Part shown: positions 15,901 through 27,515 of the stretch, piece after piece
How the letters are laid out: every line of letters starts with the position of its first letter
Position numbering within the stretch: position 1 is the first letter of the stretch
Assembly: GCA_963969365.1 (NCBI GenBank)
Contig: OZ017750.1
Span: 1,922,001-1,986,000 of the forward strand
Length of the DNA stretch: 64,000 nt
Reading direction: 5' to 3'
Origin: Asterochloris sp. CNOR1
Lineage: Eukaryota > Chlorophyta > Trebouxiophyceae > Trebouxiales > Trebouxiaceae
Made by a program: the position numbers and the translations under genes
The notes under the pieces: model-generated
The model's input: the letters and a program-made list of their open reading frames with translations, nothing else
The model's database searches: none
What the model was told of the DNA's origin: nothing

Positions 15901-17381
15901 GGACCTGACTTTGCCTGTCAGAGACAGGCTGTAGCTACACTGGTGCAGGTCAGAGGAGATCCAACGGCCGTCGCCCTGTGGGTGATGGCGGCTTTGAAGG
16001 CCTCAGCCTTGGGGAAGTTCTGGCCAATCCCCCTCGCAGCAGGCAGCAGGCGCCCGGGCTGGCCTCAGGCAGCGGTACAGATGAGGAGGCGCAGCCAGGT
16101 AGGCAACCACAGCACCTGAGCTGGGAGAGCCAGAGCCAGTGGCGCCCAAGGTGTGGATGCAGTTGACCTGTCCCAAGCCTCGCATGGTCCCCCAAGTTGA
16201 GCATGTCTTCTGCCAATGACAGCATGTCTGACAGCCACTTGCTGCTGCTGCAGAGCAGCCCACGCAGAGCCCGCCTGCAGTTGACCCCTGGAACGGCCTT
16301 GGCCTGGGGGAGGTGCTGCAGCCGCGATGGCAGTCAGTCACAGGTCGGTCAGGCCTGCCGTCGCGGCACCTTGTCTCCAATTTGCTTTATTGCCTTGCCT
16401 CCACCCTTCTCCCTGCTCACAAGCACGCCCCATCACATTGCCAGCAGCTGAATGCAACCCCTCATCAGGCATCTGAACTCAGCCATCCAGCTATGATGAC
16501 AGCTGCTCAGCCTCATTTTAGCAGACTGGCTGTATTGGCTGCAGATGGTGGCAACAGGCCCCGTGTGGGGCGACGGCCCCCAGCCTCGGCCTCCCCCAGC
16601 TATGCCGACTTTGTCAGCGACCTGCAGGCCGCAGGTGTCCACAGCCACAACAGGCTGGCCGTACACTTGGGCAGGCCTGCACGCAACCCTGCAGGAGGCA
16701 GCCCCGCAGCACGCAGCTTTGGTGAGAGGCGGTCAGGTACCCAACCCCCAGCAGGACAGCAGCACCAAGGCCCAGCGGAGGCCTCAGCTGCTGCTGTCCA
16801 CCCTGCTGGCTTGGAGCATCAGGTGGACAGCCAGGGCTTCCCCATTATTGACGCTGCACAGCTTGAGCAGCTGCTGGGCTCTGCGGCACCAGACGTGCCC
16901 AACATGCAGCGGCGACAGCAAGGTGGGTGGCAATGATGAGTTGCTGAGGTGCTGTGCATCGCTCAGTAAGCCAGCAGTGTTTGGATGCTGAGCCTGCCTC
17001 TGCTTGTTGCACTGGCCATACTCTCGCCTGGGAAACCACTACGTGGGACTCCCAGTGCTGTGTGCCACCCAATAAGCCCGCCAAGAGCGCCTGGGCTCAC
17101 AGCCTGCTGTTCCTGCTGCAGCCAGGGCGGCACTGTCCCTCCTTGAGCGCTTTCAGTTTGCAGCGCCCGCTAGGCACAGGAGTGCTGCTGCCGCAGAGGA
17201 CGCTCAGGACTGCAGCATCTGCCTGGACACCTTCTGCAATAAGCAATTCCTGAGGCGCTTCATCGGCTGCAAGCACGCCTTTCACGACAAGTGCATATCT
17301 GAGTGGATGGCCACAGGCGATGTCCGCTGCCCTCTGTGCAGATGGGACCCAATCAAATGTGCATGGCCCGATGAAGATTAG
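12973..17381 (+). CDS. Long disordered protein with C-terminal RING-H2 finger (putative E3 ubiquitin ligase)
   Basis: Eight exons agree in phase and predict about 945 aa: 12973-13625, 13767-14006, 14165-14541, 14591-15294, 15620-15695, 15949-16098, 16545-16922, 17122-17381. The last exon encodes a RING-H2 finger: CSIC, 15 residues, then CKHAFHDKC, 11 residues, then CPLC, followed by WDPIKCAWPDED and stop. Such fingers recruit E2 enzymes. The rest is low complexity, rich in Gln, Ala, His, Pro and Gly, with a seven-Gln run near 13160. The start MADLEAQLAGLR is the first plausible Met. The junction 14541/14591 implies a 49-nt intron and is the weakest; without it another frame stays open to 14795. 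The intron after 15294 begins with GC. The finger and last three exons are firm; the long N-terminal half is probable. Substrates are unknown. Confidence 0.78.
15295..15296 (+). other. GC 5' splice site (RING-H2 gene)
   Basis: The exon ends ATGCAGCAG and the intron starts GCAAGC. Joining at this point to the exon at 15620 keeps the reading frame. Confidence 0.6.
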
Positions 17382-17531
17382 GCTGCAGACGTTACCAGAA
17401 GTGTACAGTGTGCATCCAGAACACTCATACGTTGACAGTGACAGACGCAGCCAACACTGGGACCAACAAGCAAATCCGCTCTTGGACACTGTTGACTCCT
17501 GGCATGGAGAGGTGTTGCTGCCAAGAGCGGC

Positions 17532-18924
17532 TCATGAATCCGCTGCCAGGCGATTGAGTGCTTCAAACAGCGGGAAAAATTCCTTTGGTGGTCCGACGTC
17601 TCCATGGAGGATGTGCTCTGGCAGCACAGCGCTGCCATACAGGCGTCCATTCAGACCCTTGTCTACCTGCACCCTCCCGCCTGCAGCCAGGTGGAGCAGG
17701 TGTCAAGCAGACCCCCTGCAGCCGCTTGTGACCAGCCACCATGGTGAGCTTTGCCATGTATGGTGCACATGGCACCTTTGATGGAGAAGTCCAGCAGTGC
17801 TCCACCGGCCAGGCTGTAAGGTATGGCCTGACTCTCCGATACGTCCGACTGCACCACAGCAGAGTCGCGGCCAACGATCATCTGCACAACCGCGAGATGT
17901 CAGAACAGTGTTGGACCCCTACAGGTATGCATGCTGCACAGGCAGAAGGCAATGCAGGTACTAGATGGCGGGGTTGACGACAGCAAAGCATAAGCGGGCT
18001 CACGTCGAAGTCGATACCGAACAGGTTGCGTCCCCCCTTGTGCTTGTCCAGTACCTCCTCGGTGCCCAGGATGACCACTGTCTGCAGGTCATCATAGCCT
18101 GCAGGGGACCAGCAGATGAGGTGGTGAGATGAGAGGCAGTGCACAGGCAGGATGGCAACCAGAGCCCATCAGCCCACACGCAGACTGGAGACCCTGCCGG
18201 GTGGTCCATTTGTTGAACACCTGCATGCGGATTCAGGCCACGCAGGTACATCGCTCATGTGGCAGGCTTGAACGGCACAGCATGGCGAGTCCTCACCTAG
18301 TGTGGCCCCCACTCCAATGTTGTTGACACGGAGGAAGCAAGGGGCAGACCACTGTGTTACCTGCAGAGTGCGCAGCACAGCATTGGCGGCCTGTAGGGCT
18401 GGCTGAGGCATGCCCCATGCCCTGTCATCAGATGCATTGACGGTATGCTCATCTGGCACAGCAGTTGGCTGCCGTGCAAGCAGCTCACGCCATTCAGCTT
18501 TCCCAGCTTCCTGATCGTGAAGCCCAGGCCCCTAGTGAGCGAGATGCCGGCGCCCACAAGTTTGAGGTCAAAGAACTGGATGCCCTGCAGCAGAAGGCTG
18601 GCAGAACTAACGTCAGGCCAAAAGACTGATTCTCAGACTAATATCGCTGCTTGGTGTAAGCATTGCAGCAACAAAAGGTTCGCAGCAACAAAAGGTCAGA
18701 CAGCTCTGAGTCTGCCTGGGAACATCAGCCTGAGAGTGGGCACGTACCAGGCAAGCACGGACAGATGCCCTAGGAATCAGGTCATATGTCTTGGCACCCC
18801 CCTGACCAGCTGGCGTGGTCATCTTGCTAAGCATCTCAACTGCCTTTTGGCATTGCTCCGTCAGAAATGGATTTGGCGTGCTCTTGTTTGCCTGGACTCC
18901 AAGGGATTCTGTGGCTGCGTAGTC
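17532..18924 (-). CDS. SYLF-domain (Ysc84/SH3YL1-like) protein, 5' end unresolved
   Basis: SYLF domains bind phosphoinositides and, in yeast Ysc84, actin. Reading leftward from 18924, the exons encode TESLGVQANKSTPNPFL, then KAVEMLSK and DLIPRASVRACL, then VGAGISLTRGLGFTIRKLG, WSAPCFLRVNNIGVGATLG, LQTVVILGTEEVLDKHKGG, FGIDFD and SLAGGALLDFSIK. A last exon has RLYGSAVLPEHILHGDV and a stop at 17532. The series GxGxG, WSAPxF, GxxxGxE/D-like and FYG/LYG is the SYLF order. I cannot place the start: MSIPKTLF near 19018 is upstream, but the intron needed would be only about 31 nt. The gene converges on the RING-H2 gene, with about 150 bp between stops, and is divergent from the SKI3-like gene. Confidence 0.82.
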
Positions 18925-19354
18925 CTGCAAGAGGCAGAGGGAACAGTGTTGGCACCAGGTGCCTCGGCAGCATAGCTTGCGCATGCTGCATGAACAAGGT
19001 CTTGGGAATAGACATGCCACCCCAGTGTTTTGTGCCAGAGCGATGCAATGGATGGGTAAGGTGTGGCGAAGCCTGTCACTGCAATCAAAAGCACAGCACG
19101 CAATGCAAACCAACTAAGTTGAAGGTGGTGAGCAGTCGCGGCACACCTGCGTTTGCGCAGCCCCTGGAGCCATGTTGTTGCTGCCTGCACCCGGTGCAGG
19201 ACGGCACCTGGACCTTGACTTCAAGCAATGTCCATTTAGTGTCCTCCTGTCACGCATAGCACCGATGCGTGCAGGCCTCGGCTTGCTGCCTGCAGGCAAG
19301 TGTTTCAAAAGCGAAAGGGAACTCATCGGCAAGAACCTCTGACAGCAGTGCATC

Positions 19355-22300
19355 ATGGAGGAGCTTCTGCACAAGTGCAAGGGCCTGCTGGACAAAGGGA
19401 GCTACTCACAGGCGCTCCAGATTGCGGAGGAAGCCCTTTCCCAGGATCCCCAGAGCTATGCAGCACATTTTGTGAGTCCCTGCCCTCATGACTGTGCATT
19501 CTTGGGGACGCACGTTGTCAAACAAAAGGCATAGAATGTGTATCGCATCTGGAAGATGGACTGATCTGATTTGCAAATTCATTATCACCACACCAAAAGC
19601 AGGGGCTTGCAGGCGGGACACCAGCTTGCGCAATGTCCACAACTGGTGCAGCGATGCAGGTTGCGACAACAGAGCTTCATGACGCAGCTACTCTTGCACA
19701 ATGCACCATCCTAAACATCCTGGCTGATGCCTGCATAACAAGGGACAGCCTGCAATGCCAGGCAGTCTGTCACCATCAGGGGTCCTCTTCCAGGTGAAGT
19801 GACAGTTCACCTATGCTGCAGCTGGCCGGCAAGGCTTCCTTCAGCCTGGGAGACACAAAGCGGGCACGCGCAGAGTACCGCAAGGCCATCACACAGGACA
19901 GCTTCAAATTGCTAGGCTGGGAGGGCATGGCAGAGCTGCAGCTGGCCTCGGGCGAGCTGCAGGAGGCAGAGCAGACGTATGCGCAGCTGGTGAGCTGCAC
20001 GCTAACTGAAGTCTCCAACAGGAACAGGGCCCTTGGGCTGCAGGCCTTGTACTGCCTGGAGAGGTTCTTGGCACAGGACCAAAGACAGGCTTGCGAAGAG
20101 CGTTCCGCAAGCAGCAAACCTCTTTGTGGCGGCTGCACAATTGCCTGCTGGTGCACTTTGCTGCAGCTTTGCAAAAAGTGCTCGCCTGGCCATGCACCCT
20201 GTACATGCCCCTCCAGAGACTGCCTGCCTTCTGCTGCAGCTGCGCCTGGCCCTGAACGGCGGCACCCTGGCCAAGCAGCGGGAGTACTTCTGGCGCTTGG
20301 CGGAGACGTGTGATCGCCTAGGCAATATGGAGGAGGCAGAGGAGCACCTCAAGTCGCTGATGGACATGGACCTCACTTCAGAGCAGAAGCTGGAGGCCCT
20401 CTGCTTCCTGGCCGATGTGCAGGTGAGTCCTCAGAAGGTTGCATGGGAGCTCAGTGCCCCTGGCTGCAGGGCTGCTGCCTCCGCGGGCAAGCCTGTGCAT
20501 GAAGCTGGGAGTCATGCTCATCTGTAGCAGACGTGCAGGCAAGTAGCACACAGCATATGCTCGACACATGCATGCAGCAGTTAATGGCCTGTGGGCTTGT
20601 GTCTTGTGCAGGTGTCTGGCACACTGCGCAGCCTGGGACCTGCAGGACTGCTGCTTGTGCGGGCATCTTTGTGTCTTTATCTGCGTGAGTGTCTTTGTGC
20701 AAGCCACACATGCTGCATGCTGGCTATACTGCCTGGCTGTCTGTTGTGTTTTCTGGCCTGCTACAGAGCAGCTTTTGGGAGACACAGAGCCGCCTGGCAG
20801 CGTAGTGCTCTCCCTGCTGGGCTGTGAGCAATGCATTTTGCCCGCAGCTCAAAGCAGAGCAGGCGTGCATGGGGCAGGGGGCACTCGTTGGAGGTGGTTG
20901 CAGGGGACAATGACGCTCTGTTGGCATGGCGTTGCCACGCCATGCGCTGTGTGCCTTGCAGGTGAAGGCTGAGCAGGCGCGCATGGAGAGGGAGGTGCAC
21001 CAGGCCATGGCAGCGCAAGAGCGCCAGCACGGGCGCATTCTGCGCAGCGCCAGCTCCGTGCGGCTGGGCATCGATGCCTCGCGGGCAGACGAGCAGGATT
21101 CGGAGGGCGGCCTGGCTGAGACGCTCAAGGTGAGGAGCAGCAGCCAGAGTATGCTGAGCCTGCATGCCAGGAGTCTGCAGATGAGGGAGCGGGGGCTTGA
21201 ACTGAAGTGGCTGTCCGGCATGTGCCGTCTGCTTGAGGAGGGCCATCAGCGTCATGTGAGGGGACCTGGCCTGACAGCCCACATCCACTGGATGTGGCCG
21301 CTTTCCTGCAGGACGCAGTGGGCACTTGAGGACAGCTGCAGGTGGAAGCTGAAAGAAGGGCTGCCCTGGCAGCTCTCACTTGCCTCTGCTGCTCTCATCC
21401 GGTGTGTCTGCTGTCGCAGGCCATTGTTGGGTGCCAGGGCCCCACGCCAAAGTACGTGCGCTTCCACGAGTATCACCTGCAACGCTACCTCTCCCGGCTT
21501 GGCGCATACCCGCCCAAGTAGGTGCTGTTGGGCCTGCTGTTCTGGGTGCTGCAAAGCATCCGCCCTGCCTCCACTGCTGAAGCCATGCTTGCCTGGAAAG
21601 AGCGTTGTCATCTGCCAATCAGGGGCCACATCAGCAGCCTAGCCTGCATTCTGCTACTCTTTCTTGCCAGCAGGCTGAGAGCTCAGGCTGGGCCAGCAGG
21701 CTGCCATGAGTGCTGCAGGCGCCCCAAGTGGCCAGCCCTGTAGCACTGTGCCGACCACAAAGCTGATGAGCTCCACTATTGCAGGTCTACAGCCTGCCAG
21801 AGAGTGGAATCACAAACTCAGACTTTGCTGCCCTGCCCCATATGAACCTGCGCTGGGCACCACCCTGCAGGTTTCTGGCCCGCCAGAAGGCGTGGCACTC
21901 TCAGGCTGCTCACCAGTTCCTACAAGAATTTGGGTCTGGCTGGCCTGCCCTGCAGGTCTGCAGCCCGCCAGGAGAAGCGTGTTGAGGCTTTGAAGGAGTG
22001 CATGCGCATGATCACCTCCCGCCCTGGGGGCTGCTGCACACCTTTCCCCTATGAGGCTGCCATCTGGCTGCTGGAGGAGCAAGAGGAGATTTTTGGGGGC
22101 CATGTGAGTCATCAGGGGTAGTCCCATTGGGATGGCTGTGCTGAGTAAAGCAAGCACAGCAAGCAGGCCGTGGTGCTGCCATGTGCAGACCTATGTAGGC
22201 CCAGGGCTGCCACTGCACCTGCGAGACTTTGTCCTGTCCAGTCTGTGCGCTGTGGTCGTCAGCCCTGCCGTGGCTCTAGGTGTCCACATTGCGTTGGCTG

Positions 22301-25300
22301 TTGTGGGCACTGGTAGGCCGCACTGAAGGCACATGTCTGCGTGCATGCAGCGTCCCTCAAGCCGCAACAGCAGCGTGGATGGGAGCTGCATGAACGGTGG
22401 GCACACCAGCCCCCGCCGCTCCAGCACTTCTGGGGCCCCCGGCTTCAACCTCCCGCGCCGCAACCACAGCAACACCAACCTGCTGATGGGATCCGCCCTG
22501 CCCCGCACCACCAGCGGCAGCCCCGGAGAGCTGCCCCGCACCACCAGCGCCACGCGCATCACTGTCACAAGCAGCCTCCCCCGCAGCACCAGCAGTGCCG
22601 GCTTATTGGCCAGCGCTCTGCCCCGCAGCACCAGCAATGCTCAGGCAAGCAAAAGCTACAGCTGTGCTAGGTCGCAATGCCAGCTGCAGCTGTGAGGGCA
22701 CTCTTTGCATCATGCTGGAGCTCCTGGCAGCAGTGCACGCTGGCGGCGTGCCTCCTGCATTTGCAGGTGTGCGTTGTGCAGTCCGCCAGCTTCGCAATAC
22801 TGTGTGCTTGCCACCAGCAGTCATCAGTGAAGTCAGGACGCTGCTGCAGGGACTGGCGGGCATGGGAGGCCCCTCCCCAAGCAGCCAGCCAGCGCCCCTG
22901 CTGTCAGGCATGCCCCGCGGGGGCCTGGCAGGCCAGTCCATAGGTGACCTGCAGCCACTGGCGGCCAGGATGCCACGCACAGAAGCCCAGCCCCTGGGCT
23001 CGGCCCTGCCCCGTACCAGCGGCTATGGCGGCGCCGCAGCGCTGGGCACCAGCAATGCCTCGCAGCCCAGCAGCCTGAATTGGTTCCGGGGGGACTCCAT
23101 CAGGGGTGTGGACAGGGAGTTCATCTATCAGGTGGGAAGGGTGGCCTTTGCATGGGTGTAGGTCAAACCCAGCTCAGAGAGACCCTTGGCGGTCTGGCTG
23201 CGGCTGCTGAACAGGACTGAGACTGGACGCTACCTTTGGGGTGTTGAGGATTGTATGAGGGCAATGGATGTGGCTAGGCCCTGATTCCCAAGAGCTGCAT
23301 GTGCTCAGCAGCTGGCCCTGTCCAAACCCAATCTGTAAGGCGTTGATCACCATGTGCTGTCTCCTGTGTTTCAAGGTTTTAGCAGCCTAAGTGCGGCAGC
23401 AGCCAGGCAGAGCAATATCTTAGGCACCTCAGAGGCCTGTCCTGGCTTGCGCTTCAGCACCCTTTTTTGTTGTCACCCCTTGACAACTCTACTATTGCAC
23501 AAGCAACAGGAGAACAGCTTCACTGCAGATGAACCCCGCCCTTGGCTTTCCTTCATGTGCAACTGGCTGTACCTACAGGTGCTGCGGACGCAGGAGTAGG
23601 GTGGCTTCACTGCAAGCCACTATCCCAGTGCTTGAGTGAGAGCAATCCCCAGATGTGATGGTGACTCGCCCCTCTGCCTGCCTGCGCCTGCAGATGCTGC
23701 GCCAGCAGATGCTGCGCCAGCAGGAGGAGGTCTCCTCCATCGCAAGACATGGTCCAGTGCTGTGTCTTTGAGCAACCCCACCCCTCCTTTGTGAACATCT
23801 CTGCCTGCCTGCGCCTGCAGGTGCTGCGTGAGCAGGAGGAGGCCAGCTCCACTGCCAGCGTGGAGGGCAGTGCAGCCGAGCAGGCCGCCGCCACGGGACA
23901 CGGCAGCCATAAGGTCAAAGACTTTGGGCGCCGCCTTGCGCACCAATTCCCCTGGAGCCCTGCCGCATTTGTGGCCGTCGGCCTGGCGCTCAGGCGGCGG
24001 CAGATGACAGAGCCGGGGGCGCCCTCCTCGCTGGCCAAGCGGCGGCGCATTGCGCAGGTGGGCCCCTGACATGGCACGTTGTTAGATGCTTGCAGGCCAT
24101 AAGCATAGCGTGGCCAGCTCGAGCATTGTTACCACCCGGGCATTGGCATCCGGCCTTCACCTCGTCCAAGCGGCTGCAAATCACGCTTGTGGGTCCATTG
24201 CTGGTTGGCTGCAGTCGCAATGCCAGCTGATACTGTGCAAGAAAACAGACAGGCATGCTCCTTTCAGGGATACCTTTTCCGCAGCCCAAGCAGCTCCGCT
24301 GCTGGTCAAGTGCCTGGATTGGCTGTGGTGGCGGTGTGCTCACTCCTGCAAGGGGCCGCCCAAGCCATGCAGCACTACCTAATGCATCTGGCTGGCCAGC
24401 AGTTGTGATGTCACAACTTCAGCCTACTTGCTGTCCACTGTAATGACAGCTTTGTATGCTGCAGTGTCTGAAGCAAGGCGTATACTCCAACGCCGACAGT
24501 GCCGCTGGCTGGAAGGCGTTGGCAGAGCTGCAGTACCAGAATCGGCAATTTCAGGAGGCCTATGATACTGCAGGTGACCAGCCAGCTGTGCTATAGGTTG
24601 TGCCTGTGCTGCCAGCCTTTTTTAGCTCCTGCTTCACATGCAATGGTTTGTTGCAACGGTTGCTCTCCAGCTTAGCTTCTTACTGAGGTGCCTCTGTGCA
24701 TTGACTGTGATCTTGTGACTTGGGTGGGCCAGCAGGCTTGAGCTGATGCCAGCAGTCATTGCTGCTGGATGCGGTGCAGGCCACTGGTTAAGCAGGACTG
24801 GTGAGTATTTTGGGGCCAGAAGGCACCTTTGCCTGCTGGACCCAACATTGCCTCTGCAGTTGCAGCTGGAAAGGCCTGCGCAGCTGCCAAGGGCTGCCCT
24901 GGAGTCTAGGTCACAGAGCAGTCTGTGCCTGCATGCCCCAGCAGCATCACTGACCCGCTGGACATGGTCCAATCTGCAGTCAAGGGCCTGGAGTGGAGCG
25001 TGCGCCGCCGGCGAGCGGGGCACGAGACCCTGACCAGCTTTGCCCTGGCACTGCGGCTGGTGGTGGCACGCTGCCTGCGCCGCCTGGGGCGCCTGGACGA
25101 GGCCGAGTACAACTTCAAGATCTTGGCAGGTGGGGGGCATGGAGGCCGACTCCTGCAGCAACGGGCATGTCCTGGACACAGGCCAGCAGGGTGGCATGTG
25201 CCTGCCCCTGCCTGGGCCTGAGCTCCTGCTTGCTGCATTGCAGGCTGGACTGATCTGCGCCTGCCGCCTCATGATTACCATGCTGGTACCGCCACCTGAC

Positions 25301-27515
25301 TGTGTTGGGGTGCAACTGCCTCTAGAATTGGAGAGGCCAGGCAGCAGTCTGTCGCATTGCGTGCTCAGGGGCTGACTGACCACTGCTGTCACACGACATT
25401 CATCCACTGCCTCCTGCCTGCCGCAGCGCGTCCTTGTTCCATCAATTGCCTTTCCCTGTCTGCAGGCTTGATCCTGAGGACACCATCCAGCTTGCCCTGC
25501 ACAGCGGCTCTGCCCCACACCTCCCTGCTGACCTTTCCCTGTCTGACCTGCAGGCTGGACTGTGGAGGCCCCGTCTGCCTGCAGTCTGCACAAGACTGCA
25601 GCAGCGCTTTTTGCTCCGCCCTTGTGCTGCTGCACTGACCAGCCGCCCTGCCTGACCGTGATCCTGGTGCTGCGGCGTCACAGAGAGCAGGTCGCCTTCC
25701 CCAGGCTGCAGCCTGCACGGCGCTGGCGCTGATGTGCGTGGCCCTGCCTGCAGGATGGATCACTGAGGGCGAGTCAGCCTTCAACGCCATGTCGGGGTCC
25801 CCCCCCATGTCCATACGCCAGCAGGCCCTGCGCGGCATCGCCAAGGTGCAGCTGGAGCGCGGCGACCGCAAGGCTGCCCTGCACCAGTACGAGCGCATCC
25901 TCGGCAAGGCGCTCATCGGGCGAGGGCCCCCCGCAGAGCCCTGGGCGCACTCCGAGTACGCATGGCTGCTCTTTGAGGACGGCAACCTGGAGGTGAGGGG
26001 CCTTGCAGAGGAGTCGAATGATTCCTACTCATTTGGGCATGGCTGTTGTTTGAGGCTGGCAGCCCAGAGCTGGGTGCACCATGCTCAACTGCATGTGGGC
26101 GCAGCGACTCGTTTTTGTGGAGCGCCTCTTGCAGTTGAGGGGCGCTGGGGATGGGTGTTGCCTAGGTGGCAGTGGCCTTGGCTTTGCAGCACTGCCTGTA
26201 CAGCATGCGACCACCGCACCAGCTTCTGGCCTGTGCCTTATCACTTCTAAAAACCGCTGCTTCTCCTGCAGCTGGCCTGACACGTTGCATCCCTGGCAGT
26301 GGCACCTGCATGCTCTGCTGCTGCCACCAAGTGCGTCCCTTGGCCCTGTTTGCAGCTGGCCAAGCAGCAACTGGAGATGGCCCTGCGCAGCGCCCAGCGG
26401 GAGGTGATGCTGATCACAGATGCAGAGCTGGCAGATGTGCACTACAAGCTGGGGCGCATCTGCTGGACCATGGGGGGGCACATGCAGACCGAGCCCCACC
26501 AGGCCAGGGCCCACTTCGAGGCTGCCACAGCAGTGGAGAGCGATGTGCAGGTGGGGGCTGGGGCCAAGCACCTCCTGACACTGGCGGTGGCAGTGCGCCA
26601 GGAGCTGCTGGGGTGTCTTTGGCGTGTGCACTGTGCAGCCAGCAGCCCTCTGCACCTGTTGAGTGCTGCTGATCATGCTGCAGGGAAGGGACGTGGAGGG
26701 GCTGCAGCTTGACCGATGCGCAGGGACCTCGCCTGCACGAGGCAGTCACCCTGCAGCTCCCCTGGTGCATGGGTCTGCCTAAGTGACACCACATGTGCTG
26801 ATGCAGGCGCTCGCCTTTGGCTGGCTGGGACGCTGGCACGAGGTTGTGGCCCAGGACTTTGAGAAGGCTCAGGAGTGCTACGAGAAGGCACTCACGCTGG
26901 ACCCCAAGGACTCCATCGCAGGTGGGGCACAGTCTGTGGGCTGGGCACACTTTGCACATGGTGTTGGCTTTGAAGGTGTCCTGCTCAAGATGTCAAAAGC
27001 AGCGCACTGCAATGCCGTCGGCAGTCATGTATCCTGCTTGCTGACACTGCTGCCCTTGAATCTGGTGCCATCACCATCAAGGCTTGTCACCGTGCAGCGA
27101 TGTGGCCTGCTGATGTTGTCTTTTCATCTTTTGCTGCTTCCCAGGCCACACTGCAGCCTGCTGCGGTTTCCACGCGACCCCTTGCACTGCAGAGGACGCT
27201 TTGGAGAAGCTGCAGCTGCAGGGGAAGATTGTGCTGTCAGCCAACAAGTCAGGTGAGGCATCAGTGGAATGGCGCTGACAGGGCCCAGATCGAGTCTGGC
27301 CCCGCCTTTGCATTTCTGAGTCTTCAGGCTGTTCCTGTCGACAACTGTTGTTGTAGACAACAACAGTTGTCCCAACCTGTCACACTGCAGGCCTGCTGGC
27401 CGAACGCATTGCTGCTCGGAAGGCAGAGGGTAAGGCACAAAATAAGCTGGGCAAGAACGTCACGGAGATTTCTAGGATCAGATATGAGGGTGCCCTTGAG
27501 CGGACCCTATCCTGA
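19355..27515 (+). CDS. SKI3/TTC37-like tetratricopeptide protein, short form
   Basis: SKI3 is the TPR scaffold of the Ski complex, which feeds RNA to the cytosolic exosome. Seventeen exons agree in phase and give about 921 aa. N-terminal TPRs (LLDKGSYSQALQIAEEALSQ, then LAGKASFSLGDTKRARAEY) match the start of TTC37. Later TPRs include LKQGVYSNADSAAGWKALAE, ALRGIAKVQLERGDRKAAL, HYKLGRICWTMGG and FEKAQECYEKALTLDP. Key exons: 19355-19471, 19822-19989, 20240-20422, 20962-21129, 21956-22103, 23821-24057, 24980-25129, 25754-25992, 26356-26550, 26807-26921, 27391-27515. Exons 22351-22644 and 22850-23131 insert a Ser/Thr-rich region. The protein ends in a Lys-rich helix (ERIAARKAEGKAQNKLGKN), not the C-terminal TPR half seen in animals. 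TPR content is certain; the SKI3 assignment is likely, not proven. Confidence 0.75.
20841..20885 (+). pseudogene. Decayed copy of an SKI3-like exon start
   Basis: GCAGCTCAAAGCAGAGCAGG then CGTGCATGG matches GCAGGTGAAGGCTGAGCAGG then CGCGCATGG at the start of the true exon at 20962. The copy ends after about 12 codons and lies in the preceding intron. Confidence 0.75.
22351..23131 (+). repeat. LPR(S/T)(S/T)S repeat region within the SKI3-like protein
   Basis: Two exons encode at least five copies of a short motif: ALPRTTS, ELPRTTS, SLPRSTS, ALPRSTS and ALPRTSG, plus NLPRRN and RMPRTE. Surroundings are Ser, Thr, Asn and Gly-rich and probably disordered. The R-x-x-S spacing would suit basophilic kinases or 14-3-3-type binding, which is inference only. 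Confidence 0.75.
22645..22646 (+). other. GC 5' splice site (SKI3-like gene)
   Basis: The exon ends AATGCTCAG and the intron starts GCAAGC. Joining to the exon at 22850 keeps phase 0; no GT nearby does. Confidence 0.75.
23575..23745 (+). pseudogene. Two decayed copies of the exon start at 23821
   Basis: CAGGTGCTGCGGACGCAGGA near 23578 (then a stop) and CAGATGCTGCGCCAGCAG (twice in tandem, then GAGGAGGTCTCC) near 23692 both resemble the true start CAGGTGCTGCGTGAGCAGGA. The preceding GCCTGCCTGCGCCTGCAG is also repeated. Confidence 0.72.
27340..27371. repeat. Perfect 15-bp inverted repeat, 2-nt spacer
   Basis: Arms 27340-27354 (GACAACTGTTGTTGT) and 27357-27371 are exact reverse complements with only AG between them. 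It sits in the last intron of the SKI3-like gene, shortly before the final acceptor at 27390, and would form a strong hairpin in the pre-mRNA. Confidence 0.95.

Noticed and set aside
18925-19113. MSIPKTLF-type frame as the first exon of the SYLF gene
   Set aside because: Joining it to 18924 would need an intron of about 31 nt, below any other in the window, so the start is left open.
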